From Phlyctochytrium arcticum (taxonomy: Eukaryota > Chytridiomycota > Chytridiomycetes > Chytridiales > Chytridiaceae), in assembly GCA_025602905.1 (NCBI GenBank), contig JAHLKI010000023.1, forward strand, positions 310,001 through 374,000: a stretch of DNA of 64,000 bases, read 5' to 3'. A program made the translations under genes and the position numbers. Positions within the stretch are counted from its first letter, which is position 1. Every line of letters starts with the position of its first letter. The notes under the pieces were generated by a model. The model saw only the letters and a program-made list of their open reading frames with translations, was not told where the DNA came from and searched no databases. This document shows positions 22,995 to 32,271 of this stretch, piece after piece.

Positions 22995-24103
22995 CTATGG
23001 CGTAACTTCTCGTGTTGGAAACGATGATGAAAGCCCGTACAAGTAGCCCAAGAACTTTGAGTCGTCAATTTTGTCATCAAAGAACGTTTGCCGCATCTTG
23101 AAGTATGTCTTTGACGTCAGGAGACTATCACTGCCGGCTTGGTGTTGTGGACCAATACGTCTGATCTGAAAGTGCCCACGCTCATCAGCAACGATGATTT
23201 GATAATGCAGACATCCATACTCACTTGAAGGTCGTCAGCTACGTCCTGCAGTCCGCCTTTTAGGTTTTTGCAACTTTTCATCAAATACTTGATGTCATAT
23301 ATGCATGGAAAGTAGATGTGAAGTAGATCAAAGAAGTCTCCCTCTTCTGCTGGCAATGCTTCGCATGTCAGGATCTTCAAAAGATAGCCGAAATCGTATC
23401 CGCTAAGGTTGAAAGGTTAGGGATCCTCTATTACATAGAGCCGCTGCTTCCGGTCCTCCTACCTATGAAAAGAGACCCATTTGACGTCGTCCAAGAGCAC
23501 AAACCCCGAGCTGATCAACAGCGCGCCAAACTGTTCGACGTCAATGCCAAACTCCTCGTGCTTTTTAAAGTCGATTCCAGATTTGGTCAACAAATCTATT
23601 GAATCTTGGGCGTACATGTCATCACTGCATAGAAAGATGTCAGCAGCTACATCAAGTAAATCAAAGAAAAGATGCACCCAACGCACGTTAGATTGAATTT
23701 GAAGTTGAACTGCCATGTGCAAACACCAGATGGGTGCTTTCCTTCCTCATCCGCAAAGGTAATTCCCAGTTGGATTATTTTCAACAAATCCACATTACAC
23801 CGAAGAGTTTGATAGTGATAGTCAGCGGATGTTCGAAAATTTCCGATAGGCCGGGCAACAACACCAGGAAACTCTGTGTCCTGTTCACAATAAGCAACAG
23901 GTTAGTTTGTCATGGCTCTTTGTGTGTGAAGGTCTACATACCATAGACAGGTACGGGTATTTTTCCACCAAGTCTCGCAAAACCACCATTTCATCCTCCA
24001 GATTGGAATCCCATACTTCCCTCACCCAACTCTGACCATTCTGGTCTTCTTGGCCCATGAAGTGTTCAAGTCCTTGTTGTTTTCTGGTGGGATGGTGGTG
24101 CAA
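22995..24103 (-). CDS. CAF1: CAF1/POP2 (CNOT7-like) deadenylase of the CCR4-NOT complex
   Basis: Exons 24103-23942, 23880-23687, 23624-23463, 23402-23225 and 23165-22995 give 288 aa. The DEDD exonuclease residues are in DTEFPGVVARP (Asp and Glu), GYDFGYLLKIL (Asp) and IYDIKYLMKSC, with HQAGSDSLLT following. CAF1 shortens mRNA poly(A) tails in the cytoplasm as part of CCR4-NOT. The first Met gives 15 more residues than a start at MGQEDQ (24058); either is possible. The length matches the family. Confidence 0.96.
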
Positions 24104-24433
24104 AGGAAATTGGTTGATGTTGAGTGCTTTCAGTCACGTTTCGGCGTTAGACTGTTCTGAGTTCTCAGATCGTCTGTAGGTGTTGCAGTGGTTCTTCTTG
24201 TTCTCTTCCAACTTGCTTTGATAGTTGATATTTCTGCTCTTTTACTATTAGTCACTTTTGCCGTTTGCCAAAACTCGCCAAAGCCAAGCTCCTCCAGCTT
24301 ATTACAAGTCACGTGCCAGATCGCCGGCATCGAGATTCGAGTTTCAACTTTCAAGTTCCGGCGAATTGTCACCGAGCTTGATTTTTGCCTGGAGACACTT
24401 CGGAGGTCAAATCTCGGCTTTTTGAGCTTTAAA
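24104..24433. promoter_or_regulatory. Divergent promoter region of CAF1 and COX15
   Basis: About 330 bp lies between the two start codons. A plus-strand frame is open from 24188 into COX15, but its upstream residues match nothing. The COX15 start is therefore placed at the first Met followed by a presequence. Confidence 0.45.
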
Positions 24434-26161
24434 ATGCTGCAGGTTTTCGGTGGGGTATTCGCAAGGTGCGGCCCTGTGCAGCGGGGCTCCGCCTTGAAGC
24501 TGTTCTGCCAAAACTCTAAAACAAATTCTCTACGAATTCCCGGACTGCGAGCAGTGCTTCCTGTTCGGAATTTTGTATCTTCCACTACACCGAACTGGTC
24601 TCAGCAAGCGCAAGCAAGCGTCCATTGCCAAACCAAGCTCAACAAGCACCTTCATATTTACTCAAGACTTCGGCAGTCGTCGACGTCTACAACCGTGATC
24701 GCCCCGCAAGCAGCTCAAATAAACATTGAAAAGTCGAATACATCAAATGAGGGATCCCAACATCAGTCGGGCCGAGAAACCAGTTCTACTGCTGTTGGCT
24801 GGTGGTTCCTATTCTCGGGATCGCTTGTGTTTGGAATCGTAGCGTTGGGAGGGCTCACTCGGTTGACCGAAAGTGGGTTGTCGATTGTGGAATGGAATGT
24901 CATCAAAGGCATGAAACCCCCTCAGTCGCAGCAAGAGTGGGAAGAAGAGTTTGAAAAGTACAAACAATTTCCCGAATTCAAGCTGTGGGTTATATTTCGA
25001 TAATCGTTCCTAAAGTCTCCATCTCACCCGTGTCCTTCCTCTAGGCTGAATCATCAGATGACATTATCTGAGTTCAAGTCAATTTTTTACATGGAATGGG
25101 CTCATAGGATGTTTGGACGGCTCATTGGGCTTGCTTTCATTATCCCTGGTGCCTACTTTGCGTACAAGGGGCAGATGTCAAAAGTTATCCAAAGGCGATC
25201 TCTTGTAGTTGGAGCTTTGATCGGCCTGCAGGTGGGTTATTTAACGGCTGCCTCGTGGCGCATCAACTTACTCGGATGTGTAGGGGTTACTCGGCTGGTA
25301 CATGGTAAAGAGCGGTCTTTCTGAGGAATTGATGGAGAAAGCACATGTGGTCCCGCGAGTCAGCCACTTTTGGTTGGCAGCGCATCTAGGCTCGGCCTTT
25401 ACTATTTATGCCATGATGCTCGTCACCGGATTGGATATTCTCCGGGCCAACAAAATCAAGGCGGAGGAGGTATGACCAAGCATTTGAGCAAAGTTTTGCA
25501 ACAACTCATTATTCTACTTGGCAGTCTTTACGAAAGGTTTTGGCTGATGTAGACATTCGCAAGTTCAGCCGACTGTCGAAGGGGGTTGCGGGCCTTGTAT
25601 TCCTTACCGCCATGTCAGGTAAAACTCAATTTATGGTCTGTGGAATGGGTGCAGTTGTTGATCTCATTGCGAAGGTGCATTCGTTGCCGGTCTTGATGCT
25701 GGTTTGATTTACAACGAGTTCCCTTACATGGGCGAAGGCTTTGTTCCATCCGACATGTGGGCGTTTTCTACCAAAACAGAGCGAAATCCCAATCCCACCC
25801 CTTTCTGGAAGGATCTTTTAGAAAACCCGTCTGCCGTACAGTTTAACCACCGCGTTTTGGTATGTACCTACGTACCCTTGGAGTGCCCACAGCTCTTACT
25901 TACCAAATTTGCTAGGCCATGACCACGACGGCAACTATCGGTACACTTTGGGTCATGTCCCGAAGGGTGAAACTTCCCCGCAACTCTAGGATCGCTATGA
26001 ATGCACTTTTGGCGATGACGGGCGTTCAAGTCGGCCTTGGTATCAGCACCCTTCTGTACTTTGTTCCCACTCCTCTGGCCGCTGCCCATCAGAGTGGTTC
26101 CTTAACCCTCTTATCGATCGCATTGTGGTTGATGCACACATTGCGTTATGTACGCCGGTAG
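24434..26161 (+). CDS. COX15: COX15, haem A synthase
   Basis: Exons 24434-24984, 25045-25231, 25284-25469, 25525-25618, 25675-25859 and 25916-26161 give 482 aa. The first 120 residues form a long basic presequence with FARCGP and RNF. The conserved core has [16 protein letters not shown], the haem-ligand [43 protein letters not shown] and the final AAAHQSGSL. These histidines coordinate the haems of the enzyme that oxidises haem O to haem A in the inner membrane for cytochrome oxidase assembly. Eight TM helices are expected and visible. It is one of two cytochrome-oxidase genes in the window. Confidence 0.96.
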
Positions 26162-26345
26162 TAGACCCCTTTCTTCCCACTGTATCGCTATAACTTATTC
26201 CTGCACGTAAAAATTGCATACTCCGACCGTGGGAACAAAACATATACGCGTTTGTCCGAACGACCGTTCGGACACCAGGCTCCGACAAAGTCATAAAGTT
26301 CGAGCTCCGACAAGTGTCACAATTCCTTGTCATAACATTGCCAAA

Positions 26346-27518
26346 ATGCCGCCATCCAAAGACGTCCTTTTAACCTCCGAGCTGGAAGGCGCAACCAGCG
26401 AGTCAGAGGCAGTCAACCCAATAGAGTCTGATCGAGATGGAGATTTCGAGCCATCACATTCCGGCCCCCAGAAGCGAAAAGCGTCAAGAGCAAAGTCCAA
26501 AATCACCAAAGCAAGACCTCGGAAAAAGACGACCAATGCCATGTCAAGAGTATCCCGCACCGAAAGCGGCACAAGAAGTTCCTCCGTCTTTTCCGATAGT
26601 TCTGCGCCGTCTACGCCCATGACGGAAACAAAGGCGTTGGACTGGACGGCTGGGCCGCATTCGTCTTTGGAGGAATTGCTACAGAAAGAGGAGCAACTCC
26701 AGATACAGATTGATTCGTTGACGGAGGAGATCAAGGCTTTGAGGGGACAGAACAATCAGGAAGAAGTCAAAGACGCCGATCAGGAGGATGAAGGTTGGAC
26801 ATTTCTCGCTTTGTTTTTATTGAATCTGACTAAAGGTATTTCCCAACTAGATGTTGACTACTCAAATTTTGATGCTCCACAGTGGTGTGTCCCCATCAAG
26901 GCCAATGTCATGACTTTTGAATGGGACAAGTTGGGGGATGCCTGCCAATTTGATGTTATTCTTATGGATCCGCCATGGCAACTGGCGTCGCATGCACCCA
27001 CTCGTGGGGTGGCGATTGCCTACCAGCAACTTCCGGACGCTTGCATCGAAGAGTTGCCTATTCCCAAACTCCAAACCAACGGATTCATCTTTATATGGGT
27101 CATCAACAACAAATACGTCAAGGCTTTTGAGTTGATGGAGCGGTGGGGGTATGAATACGTGGACGACATAACATGGGTGAAGCAGACGGTCAATCGGCGG
27201 ATGGCAAAGGGACATGGGTATTATTTGCAGCATGCGAAGGAGACGTGTCTGGTGGGGAAAAAGGGGAATGATCCCGAAGGATGTCGGCACGGGGTTGCTT
27301 CGGATGTCATATTCTCTGAACGCCGGGGGCAAAGTCAAAAACCGGAAGAACTGTACGAGATTATTGAAGAGCTGATACCAAATGGTGAGCGTTTTGTGCT
27401 GATTGCATCTCGTTTGATATCACCACTCATTTCGCGTGTAATAGGCAAATATCTGGAGATTTTTGGACGAAAGAACAATTTGCGAGACTTTTGGGTCACT
27501 GTGGGCAATGAGCTGTAG
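26346..27518 (+). CDS. MT-A70 family methyltransferase, MTA1-like (candidate DNA N6-adenine methyltransferase)
   Basis: Exons 26346-26793, 26851-27384 and 27445-27518 give 351 aa. Residues 1-100 are disordered and basic, followed by a coiled coil (about 105-140, EELLQKEEQLQIQIDSLTEE). The catalytic DPPW lies at 189-192 in FDVILMDPPW, followed by RGVAIAYQQL, GFIFIWVINNKY, RMAKGHGYYLQHAKETCLVG, EVI-type strand SDVIFSERRG and the final FGRKNNLRDFW. The insert RGVAIAY and the GHGYYLQHAKE block look closer to MTA1/AMT1-type enzymes of ciliates and early-diverging fungi, which methylate DNA adenine at ApT, than to METTL3/IME4. Intron 1 has a weak GTTGGA donor and a length divisible by three, so its retention would also give a product. 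Search-based placement is still needed. Confidence 0.85.
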   Translation: MPPSKDVLLTSELEGATSESEAVNPIESDRDGDFEPSHSGPQKRKASRAKSKITKARPRKKTTNAMSRVSRTESGTRSSSVFSDSSAPSTPMTETKALDWTAGPHSSLEELLQKEEQLQIQIDSLTEEIKALRGQNNQEEVKDADQEDEGWTFLALFLLNLTKGISQLDVDYSNFDAPQWCVPIKANVMTFEWDKLGDACQFDVILMDPPWQLASHAPTRGVAIAYQQLPDACIEELPIPKLQTNGFIFIWVINNKYVKAFELMERWGYEYVDDITWVKQTVNRRMAKGHGYYLQHAKETCLVGKKGNDPEGCRHGVASDVIFSERRGQSQKPEELYEIIEELIPNGERFVLIASRLISPLISRVIGKYLEIFGRKNNLRDFWVTVGNEL

Positions 27519-28037
27519 TCTAAGTAGCCTCTCATGGCGTGTAAATATCCTGCTTGAACATCACATCACACTCATAAAGCTCGAAGGAACTTGTCTTGTA
27601 GTGGCTGGGCCGCAAGGACACTTTCTAAAGTTGAAATTGTCACTCATTCCTCCCAGCCGCCGAGGCCCCTGTGTTCTGCAAAGTCTGCCTACGCTGCCCA
27701 CATATGCCACTTTGGCAGAGGTGGTCCCGGAGCTCCTGATTGCCGTTTCGCATAAAATTGGACACGGCGTTCTTTACGATGATCCGCGATCACTTCATCT
27801 ATGTGTACAGTACCTAGACTGACTGTTTTAGAGTATGTATTCAAGAATTCAAGTATGATACAAAGGATCTATATACACTATCGACCTAAATTAGATTTAA
27901 CTTCTCAAACTCCGACTACCGCGGGTTACGAGATCCAAAGTCTTTACTACAAACTGATCCCGCCTTTGGAAGCCATATTAACTTTCATCGTCCTAAAACT
28001 ATCAACCACAACGAACTACTAATAGCTTGACGAGCAG
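27519..28037. other. Intergenic region between convergent genes
   Basis: The 519 bp after the MTA1-like stop contains a plus-strand open frame ending at 27822 (EGTCLVVAGPQGHFLKLKL..) with no recognised motif. It overlaps the preceding gene in another frame. I do not call it. Confidence 0.4.
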
Positions 28038-29236
28038 CTATACGCGGTGGAAAAGCCCACCTTGAGACTCGCTCAGACTAGTCGTCTCTATGGGCCAACC
28101 GACACATGCCGCTATAGCCTCAATACAGAGCTCTTCCTGGGGATCTCCCAATCGCCCGCCCAATCGCAATGCCACCATTTCAGACGAGTGCACCAGCTTG
28201 CTGAGGCGTTCATACGAGTGGGCTAAGCAACGACGCAGGGTGTACACGTTAAACGTGCTAACAAGCTTATACTTTCTGACGATGGCCTTATACGCATCGT
28301 CAAAAATAGCCGAACAGCCTTTACAATCGCAGTTCAAGACGGTCTTTTTGCCACCACGATGAGCAGCTGAGTCCGTATTCTTGCTATCGAGAAGTACGAC
28401 AAAGTCCTCTAACAGCGCACGGGCGGCTAAGCGGTTTTTCAGGTCCGCCAGGTTCGATTCGGCCTTCTGAACGTTGGCGCGTTCTTCGGCAAGACCAGCA
28501 TGAGCCGTATTCGCTAACAACTTGAAGACGTCGCACTGCCCCTCCAGCTTATAGCGTTGCATGGTCTCCTCCTTATGCAGGGACTGCAGAAGGCGATTAT
28601 CGGCCTGGAGAGTTGCAATCTCATCCTTATGTTGGGACTGCAGAAGGCGATTATCGGCCGGGAGAGTGGCAATGTCCTCCTTATGCTGGGAACTCAGACG
28701 GCGATTATCTTCCTGGAGAGTAGCAATCTCTTGCTGTAAACGCCTGATCTCGTCTGCATGGCCGAGGGTGCACGGTACGTCAGCGTTAGTTTCGACCTTG
28801 GATTCTTTCTTATTGCCGTTAATTTCGATGGTGGTACCGAGCTTATTGTCGAGTACCGCTTTGACTTTGGGACCGTTACTTTTGGATGAAGCGCACGCTA
28901 CGACAGCGACCGTGGCCGGTGGAGCCTGGGCAACCACGCTAAACGCCATGCCGGCTACGACGGGGGCCCAGTCAGTTTTCTCCTGCGGCGGCTTCTCACT
29001 GACACTAGCCCATACTTTATAGGTTTTGCCTTCCCATTCGTACTTCCAGCTCAAGGGCAATTTACGGCCGCCGAAATCTTTAGAAAGGACTCCCTGTACG
29101 TGACCCATGATTCACGGCCTACGAACGTCTGACTCTTGCTGGGGAATCTGCCTTTCAGCGTCTTGCGGCTGTTCCAGTATAGTGGCGAACCGTTTTCCGT
29201 CCCGGGCAGCCCGTATTGGTAGACGGTGACGGCCAT
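28038..29236 (-). CDS. Coiled-coil protein of unknown function, possible 29-nt intron
   Basis: The main frame runs from 29108 to 28038. An upstream frame, starting MAVTVYQYGLPGTENG at 29236, leads into it if bases 29122-29094 are removed. These begin GTAGGC, end GTACAG and are 29 nt, giving 389 aa with junction KSQTF|GVLSKDFGG. Residues about 1-75 look like a beta-rich domain (SPLYWNSRKTLKG, LSWKYEWEGKTYKVW). The middle is a coiled coil of tandem 18-residue units, then a region with CDCKGC and a helical C terminus. Without the intron, the start would be 29108 and the beta domain would be cut. I do not recognise a family. Confidence 0.65.
28573..28740 (-). repeat. 54-nt tandem repeat encoding 18-aa coiled-coil units
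   Basis: About three imperfect 54-nt units lie in frame within the coiled-coil gene. Each encodes a version of HK(E/D)(E/D)IATLxADNRLLQSQ. A period of 18 residues is compatible with heptad/hendecad packing, so the repeat probably extends the coil. Confidence 0.8.
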
Positions 29237-29410
29237 CCCTTACGATTCGGATGCTTTACGAAAATGCAACTGTCAACCAGACTGCCAACCCTGTTCAGAA
29301 CCCTGTTCAAGCTGTCAAATTGCCAACCGCACCCAAATCACGTGTTTGGGTACCAATTATAACATCTCCGGCCCAAAACTTCGAACTTTTGCGCATGAAT
29401 GACCTGACGA

Positions 29411-30253
29411 ATGACTGCAGCAGAAGCCGTCAAGCTCGTCCGACGATATCTTCCGCACCTAGTCCGCCGAGTTCACCCAGATCTATTCGAACACCGGCCC
29501 TCAGCACGAACGGCCAACTCGGCGAGTCTGCAATCGGTAAACTCGATTTTGACCGAAAACTTTCCGACTCAGGACTACAACGACGTCAAACGATTCTTAC
29601 CGGACGGACAACGGCAGACTACGGATGTTCAAGTTACCTTCTGGTGCAAGGATGAAGATCAGGGGCTAAAGCCCGTGAAACACCGCTTGTCGAGTCGACT
29701 CGAAGGAGAGCCCGGTAAACCAGGACCAGGAAAACGGGACCCAAAAAGTGTAGAGACGTTGATGCTAGCGCAGTCATTTCTGGCGCTGTACAAAAAGCTG
29801 GGTATACCTATTTCCAAGGAGGATGAGGCGATAGCTCATCAATGGGGGCAGTCAAGGCGGAATAGCCGGTCCGATCAAAACCGCATGAACCGGGATATGA
29901 GTTCTGGGTTTAGAGAAAAGACTGAATTCCATCGAGAGTTTCGAAATCAAGTTCCTGGTGATAAGGCTAGTGGATTTACAGGTATCCAACACGGAAAAAA
30001 CCTGATCTGGGCCACGGACAACTTGTTGATTCAGTATGATGAGACTATGAATTGTGGGGAGAAGGAAAAGGTCTCGGCAGCGCTGGCCGCTTTGCCGTCT
30101 TCCATGCTTGTAAAGATTCACGAGCGGCAGTTGGTAGTTATGGGCAAACGGTTTTTACGAGGTCGGGACGGTGTGATTGTTATACCATGCAATGCGACCG
30201 TCCAGACACTGCAACAGTATTTGCAAGAGTCGGAAAAAGTGGGATTTATATAG
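29411..30253 (+). CDS. TCAIM-like protein (DUF4460/DUF4461)
   Basis: A single-exon ORF of 280 aa. The N-terminal region is J-domain-like without the classical HPD catalytic loop: LVRRYLPHLVRRVHPDLFEHRP, then ANSASLQSVNSIL. This matches DUF4460 at the start of TCAIM (T-cell activation inhibitor, mitochondrial). The C-terminal part (LIWATDNLLIQYDE, LPSSMLVKIHERQLVVMG, IPCNATVQTLQQYL) fits the companion domain. The animal protein is mitochondrial; no strong presequence is seen here, and an unrecognised upstream exon is possible. Function in fungi is unknown. Confidence 0.75.
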   Translation: MTAAEAVKLVRRYLPHLVRRVHPDLFEHRPSARTANSASLQSVNSILTENFPTQDYNDVKRFLPDGQRQTTDVQVTFWCKDEDQGLKPVKHRLSSRLEGEPGKPGPGKRDPKSVETLMLAQSFLALYKKLGIPISKEDEAIAHQWGQSRRNSRSDQNRMNRDMSSGFREKTEFHREFRNQVPGDKASGFTGIQHGKNLIWATDNLLIQYDETMNCGEKEKVSAALAALPSSMLVKIHERQLVVMGKRFLRGRDGVIVIPCNATVQTLQQYLQESEKVGFI

Positions 30254-30332
30254 GCCCAGATCCAAGCTGACATTCGGGTCTTTGTATATAGTTTACACCC
30301 ATGATCCTTTATACTTACCTATTACCTTTAAT

Positions 30333-31265
30333 TTAATGATATTCAGTCTGTAATGTTATGCGATACAATTTCAATTGTTCCACCCGCTCATACTCTAACC
30401 ATTGTGGAATATCGGACCAATCCACTTCTTCTGCCACTAGAACCTTTGGCAGGTCGGATTCCCTGGCATCGTTGTTGGTGGCCTCCAGCGTAGCGAAAAA
30501 GTAATCATGGGCTGGAGCTGCCACATCATTGTCGTCTAGCGAAAACTGCATGCGCTTTTCGATCGACATGTAGAGGACCCGCATGTCACCTAGGCGGGTC
30601 GGCTCAAGCAGCAAGCGTAGACGTTTGACGAGGGCAAAGGTGACTGCATTGTCGTATACCACGTCGGCGGCTAGCAGTATGCGGCAATGATCTCGAACAT
30701 CAGACAGGTTGTCGGCGGTCCAGCCATAAGGGGCGGATGATGCCGACGGAAATCCATTGGGTGTCTCGTCCAGCAAGTTCAGATTGCGAACCAATATGAC
30801 ATTGTCCAGTCCATTGAGGCGGACATTCTTGGCACAGAGATCCAAGACTCCCAACCCGGGGACATCCAGATCTGTCGCATAAACTCTCTTGCAGCGAAAC
30901 CCCGCAGCAATAGCCGTCAGTGCAACGCCTGCTCCCAATTCCAAAATTGTGTCGTTGGGCGAGAATAGCTGAGGCAATGAAAGGACAAGGTCGGCCAGCA
31001 AGAGGGCTCCCGACCAAACTTGTTTTCCCACCGCCTCTAACGGTGTGGCCATGTCATGTACAATGAGAATGTCGCGGTCCTGAGGCGACGACCTCAAGCT
31101 CTTGTTGAGTTTGAACAGGGTGGTAGGCCGATCATGGGCGTTGGTGCGGGCACTGCTATGCCGAGCGTCAATGTGCACCTCGGAAAGAAACAAGTCTGAC
31201 TCGTCCTCAATCTTGGCGTGAGTGATCTCTGGGGTGCTTTCGGCAAGCTCCTCGGCCCGTTGCAT
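30333..31265 (-). CDS. METTL22-like seven-beta-strand protein methyltransferase
   Basis: A single-exon ORF of 310 aa. The SAM-binding core is clear: VWSGALLLADLVL, motif I ILELGAGVALTAIAAG, the acidic strand-2 end VYATDLD, NVRLNGL, and the post-motif ILLAADVVYDN of lysine-methyltransferase family 16. The N-terminal part (ESDLFLSEVHID) and the C-terminal VYMSIEKR-like strand (VLYMSIEKRMQF) fit METTL22 and its fungal relatives, which methylate protein lysines. The exact substrate cannot be read from sequence. Tail-to-tail with the TCAIM-like gene. Confidence 0.85.
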   Translation of the reverse strand: MQRAEELAESTPEITHAKIEDESDLFLSEVHIDARHSSARTNAHDRPTTLFKLNKSLRSSPQDRDILIVHDMATPLEAVGKQVWSGALLLADLVLSLPQLFSPNDTILELGAGVALTAIAAGFRCKRVYATDLDVPGLGVLDLCAKNVRLNGLDNVILVRNLNLLDETPNGFPSASSAPYGWTADNLSDVRDHCRILLAADVVYDNAVTFALVKRLRLLLEPTRLGDMRVLYMSIEKRMQFSLDDNDVAAPAHDYFFATLEATNNDARESDLPKVLVAEEVDWSDIPQWLEYERVEQLKLYRITLQTEYH

Positions 31266-32271
31266 GAGAACCGTGGGCGACTGGGCGTCCGTGGACGTTC
31301 CCGACGACGCTATCCCCGACCAATATCAAAAGACAAATTTTCTCTACCAAGTGACCAGGTAGGTCTGCCACGGGTAAAAAAAGAAGACTAAGTTGTGTGA
31401 GTGTCGTTGCCGGAATTTCTGCTAAACTTCTGGAGCCTGAATTCAGTGAATTGGGCTGAGGGCCGGGAGACTAAAAATCGTGGCGAAGACCTTGGCGACC
31501 TTTCTCGGGGGGACAAAAGTCGGGACGCAGGTGAGGATGGAGCAAAAGATTGATGGACTTGTGCGTATAGATCAGATAAACTTAGTCGTAAGTTTCGCTT
31601 CTTCGGTTCTTGGTTAAGCGTATATCGTAACCTTTAACTTGTGTATATGCATATAGAGAGTTGACCTTTGGGGACGGTCCCGATCTTTTGGAGGCTTTCT
31701 CTTCAGAGTCCTCACCCGGTCGTCAACAATTTGCAATGATTCCCGGCCTTTCAGTTTTATTTTTTTATTTCCGAGAATGAATTAAACCGGCGTTCCTCGC
31801 ACGGATTTAGCGTGAGATGCAAACGTGCTATCACTGAAATTCACGCGTGCGCGGGTGCGCGGCCTGTATATGCACACCGTCCATATGCGAAAAACACCCG
31901 GCAACACAACGTCGGAAACGTGGCTGAAGATGGTGTGGGGAAACTCCGACAATCTTGGAAAAACTTCAAAGACGGGCAAATGTTCGCCAGGGTACATATA
32001 TCACAACGCGGCTCCAGGGACCCCCTCCGCTCTCGAACCCTTCCCGAATTTATCTCTCGTCTGTCTGCAAGCGCAGCAGCAGAGAAGACCTCATCCCGCC
32101 CACGCGCCTCTTCTCCAGAGGCTAGACATAGAATAGAGGCCATAGAACCCGGCCTCTATATATAGAGCAAAGAAGCAGGCCTTCTTCTTCACCCATCCTC
32201 CCAACCTCGTAAGTACATGTCAGAACGTCTCTCGCCGTCTTGAAGTCAAGTCTAACCCAATGATTTAGAAC
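31266..32271. promoter_or_regulatory. Upstream region of the chitinase gene with TATA box and leader intron
   Basis: About 1 kb between divergent genes. TATATATA lies at 32157-32164, 108 nt before the chitinase ATG. GTAAGT at 32210 and TTTAG just before AACATG look like a 5'-leader intron of about 58 nt. No coding sequence is supported. The strong TATA box suggests regulated or high expression. Confidence 0.6.

Noticed and set aside
27463..27822. Plus-strand ORF after the MTA1-like gene
   Set aside because: It overlaps the real last exon in another frame and its unique part matches no family.
31841..32143. Overlapping ORFs of about 100 codons on both strands upstream of the chitinase
   Set aside because: Several frames are open at once in GC-rich DNA containing the TATA box and leader; none has protein-like composition.
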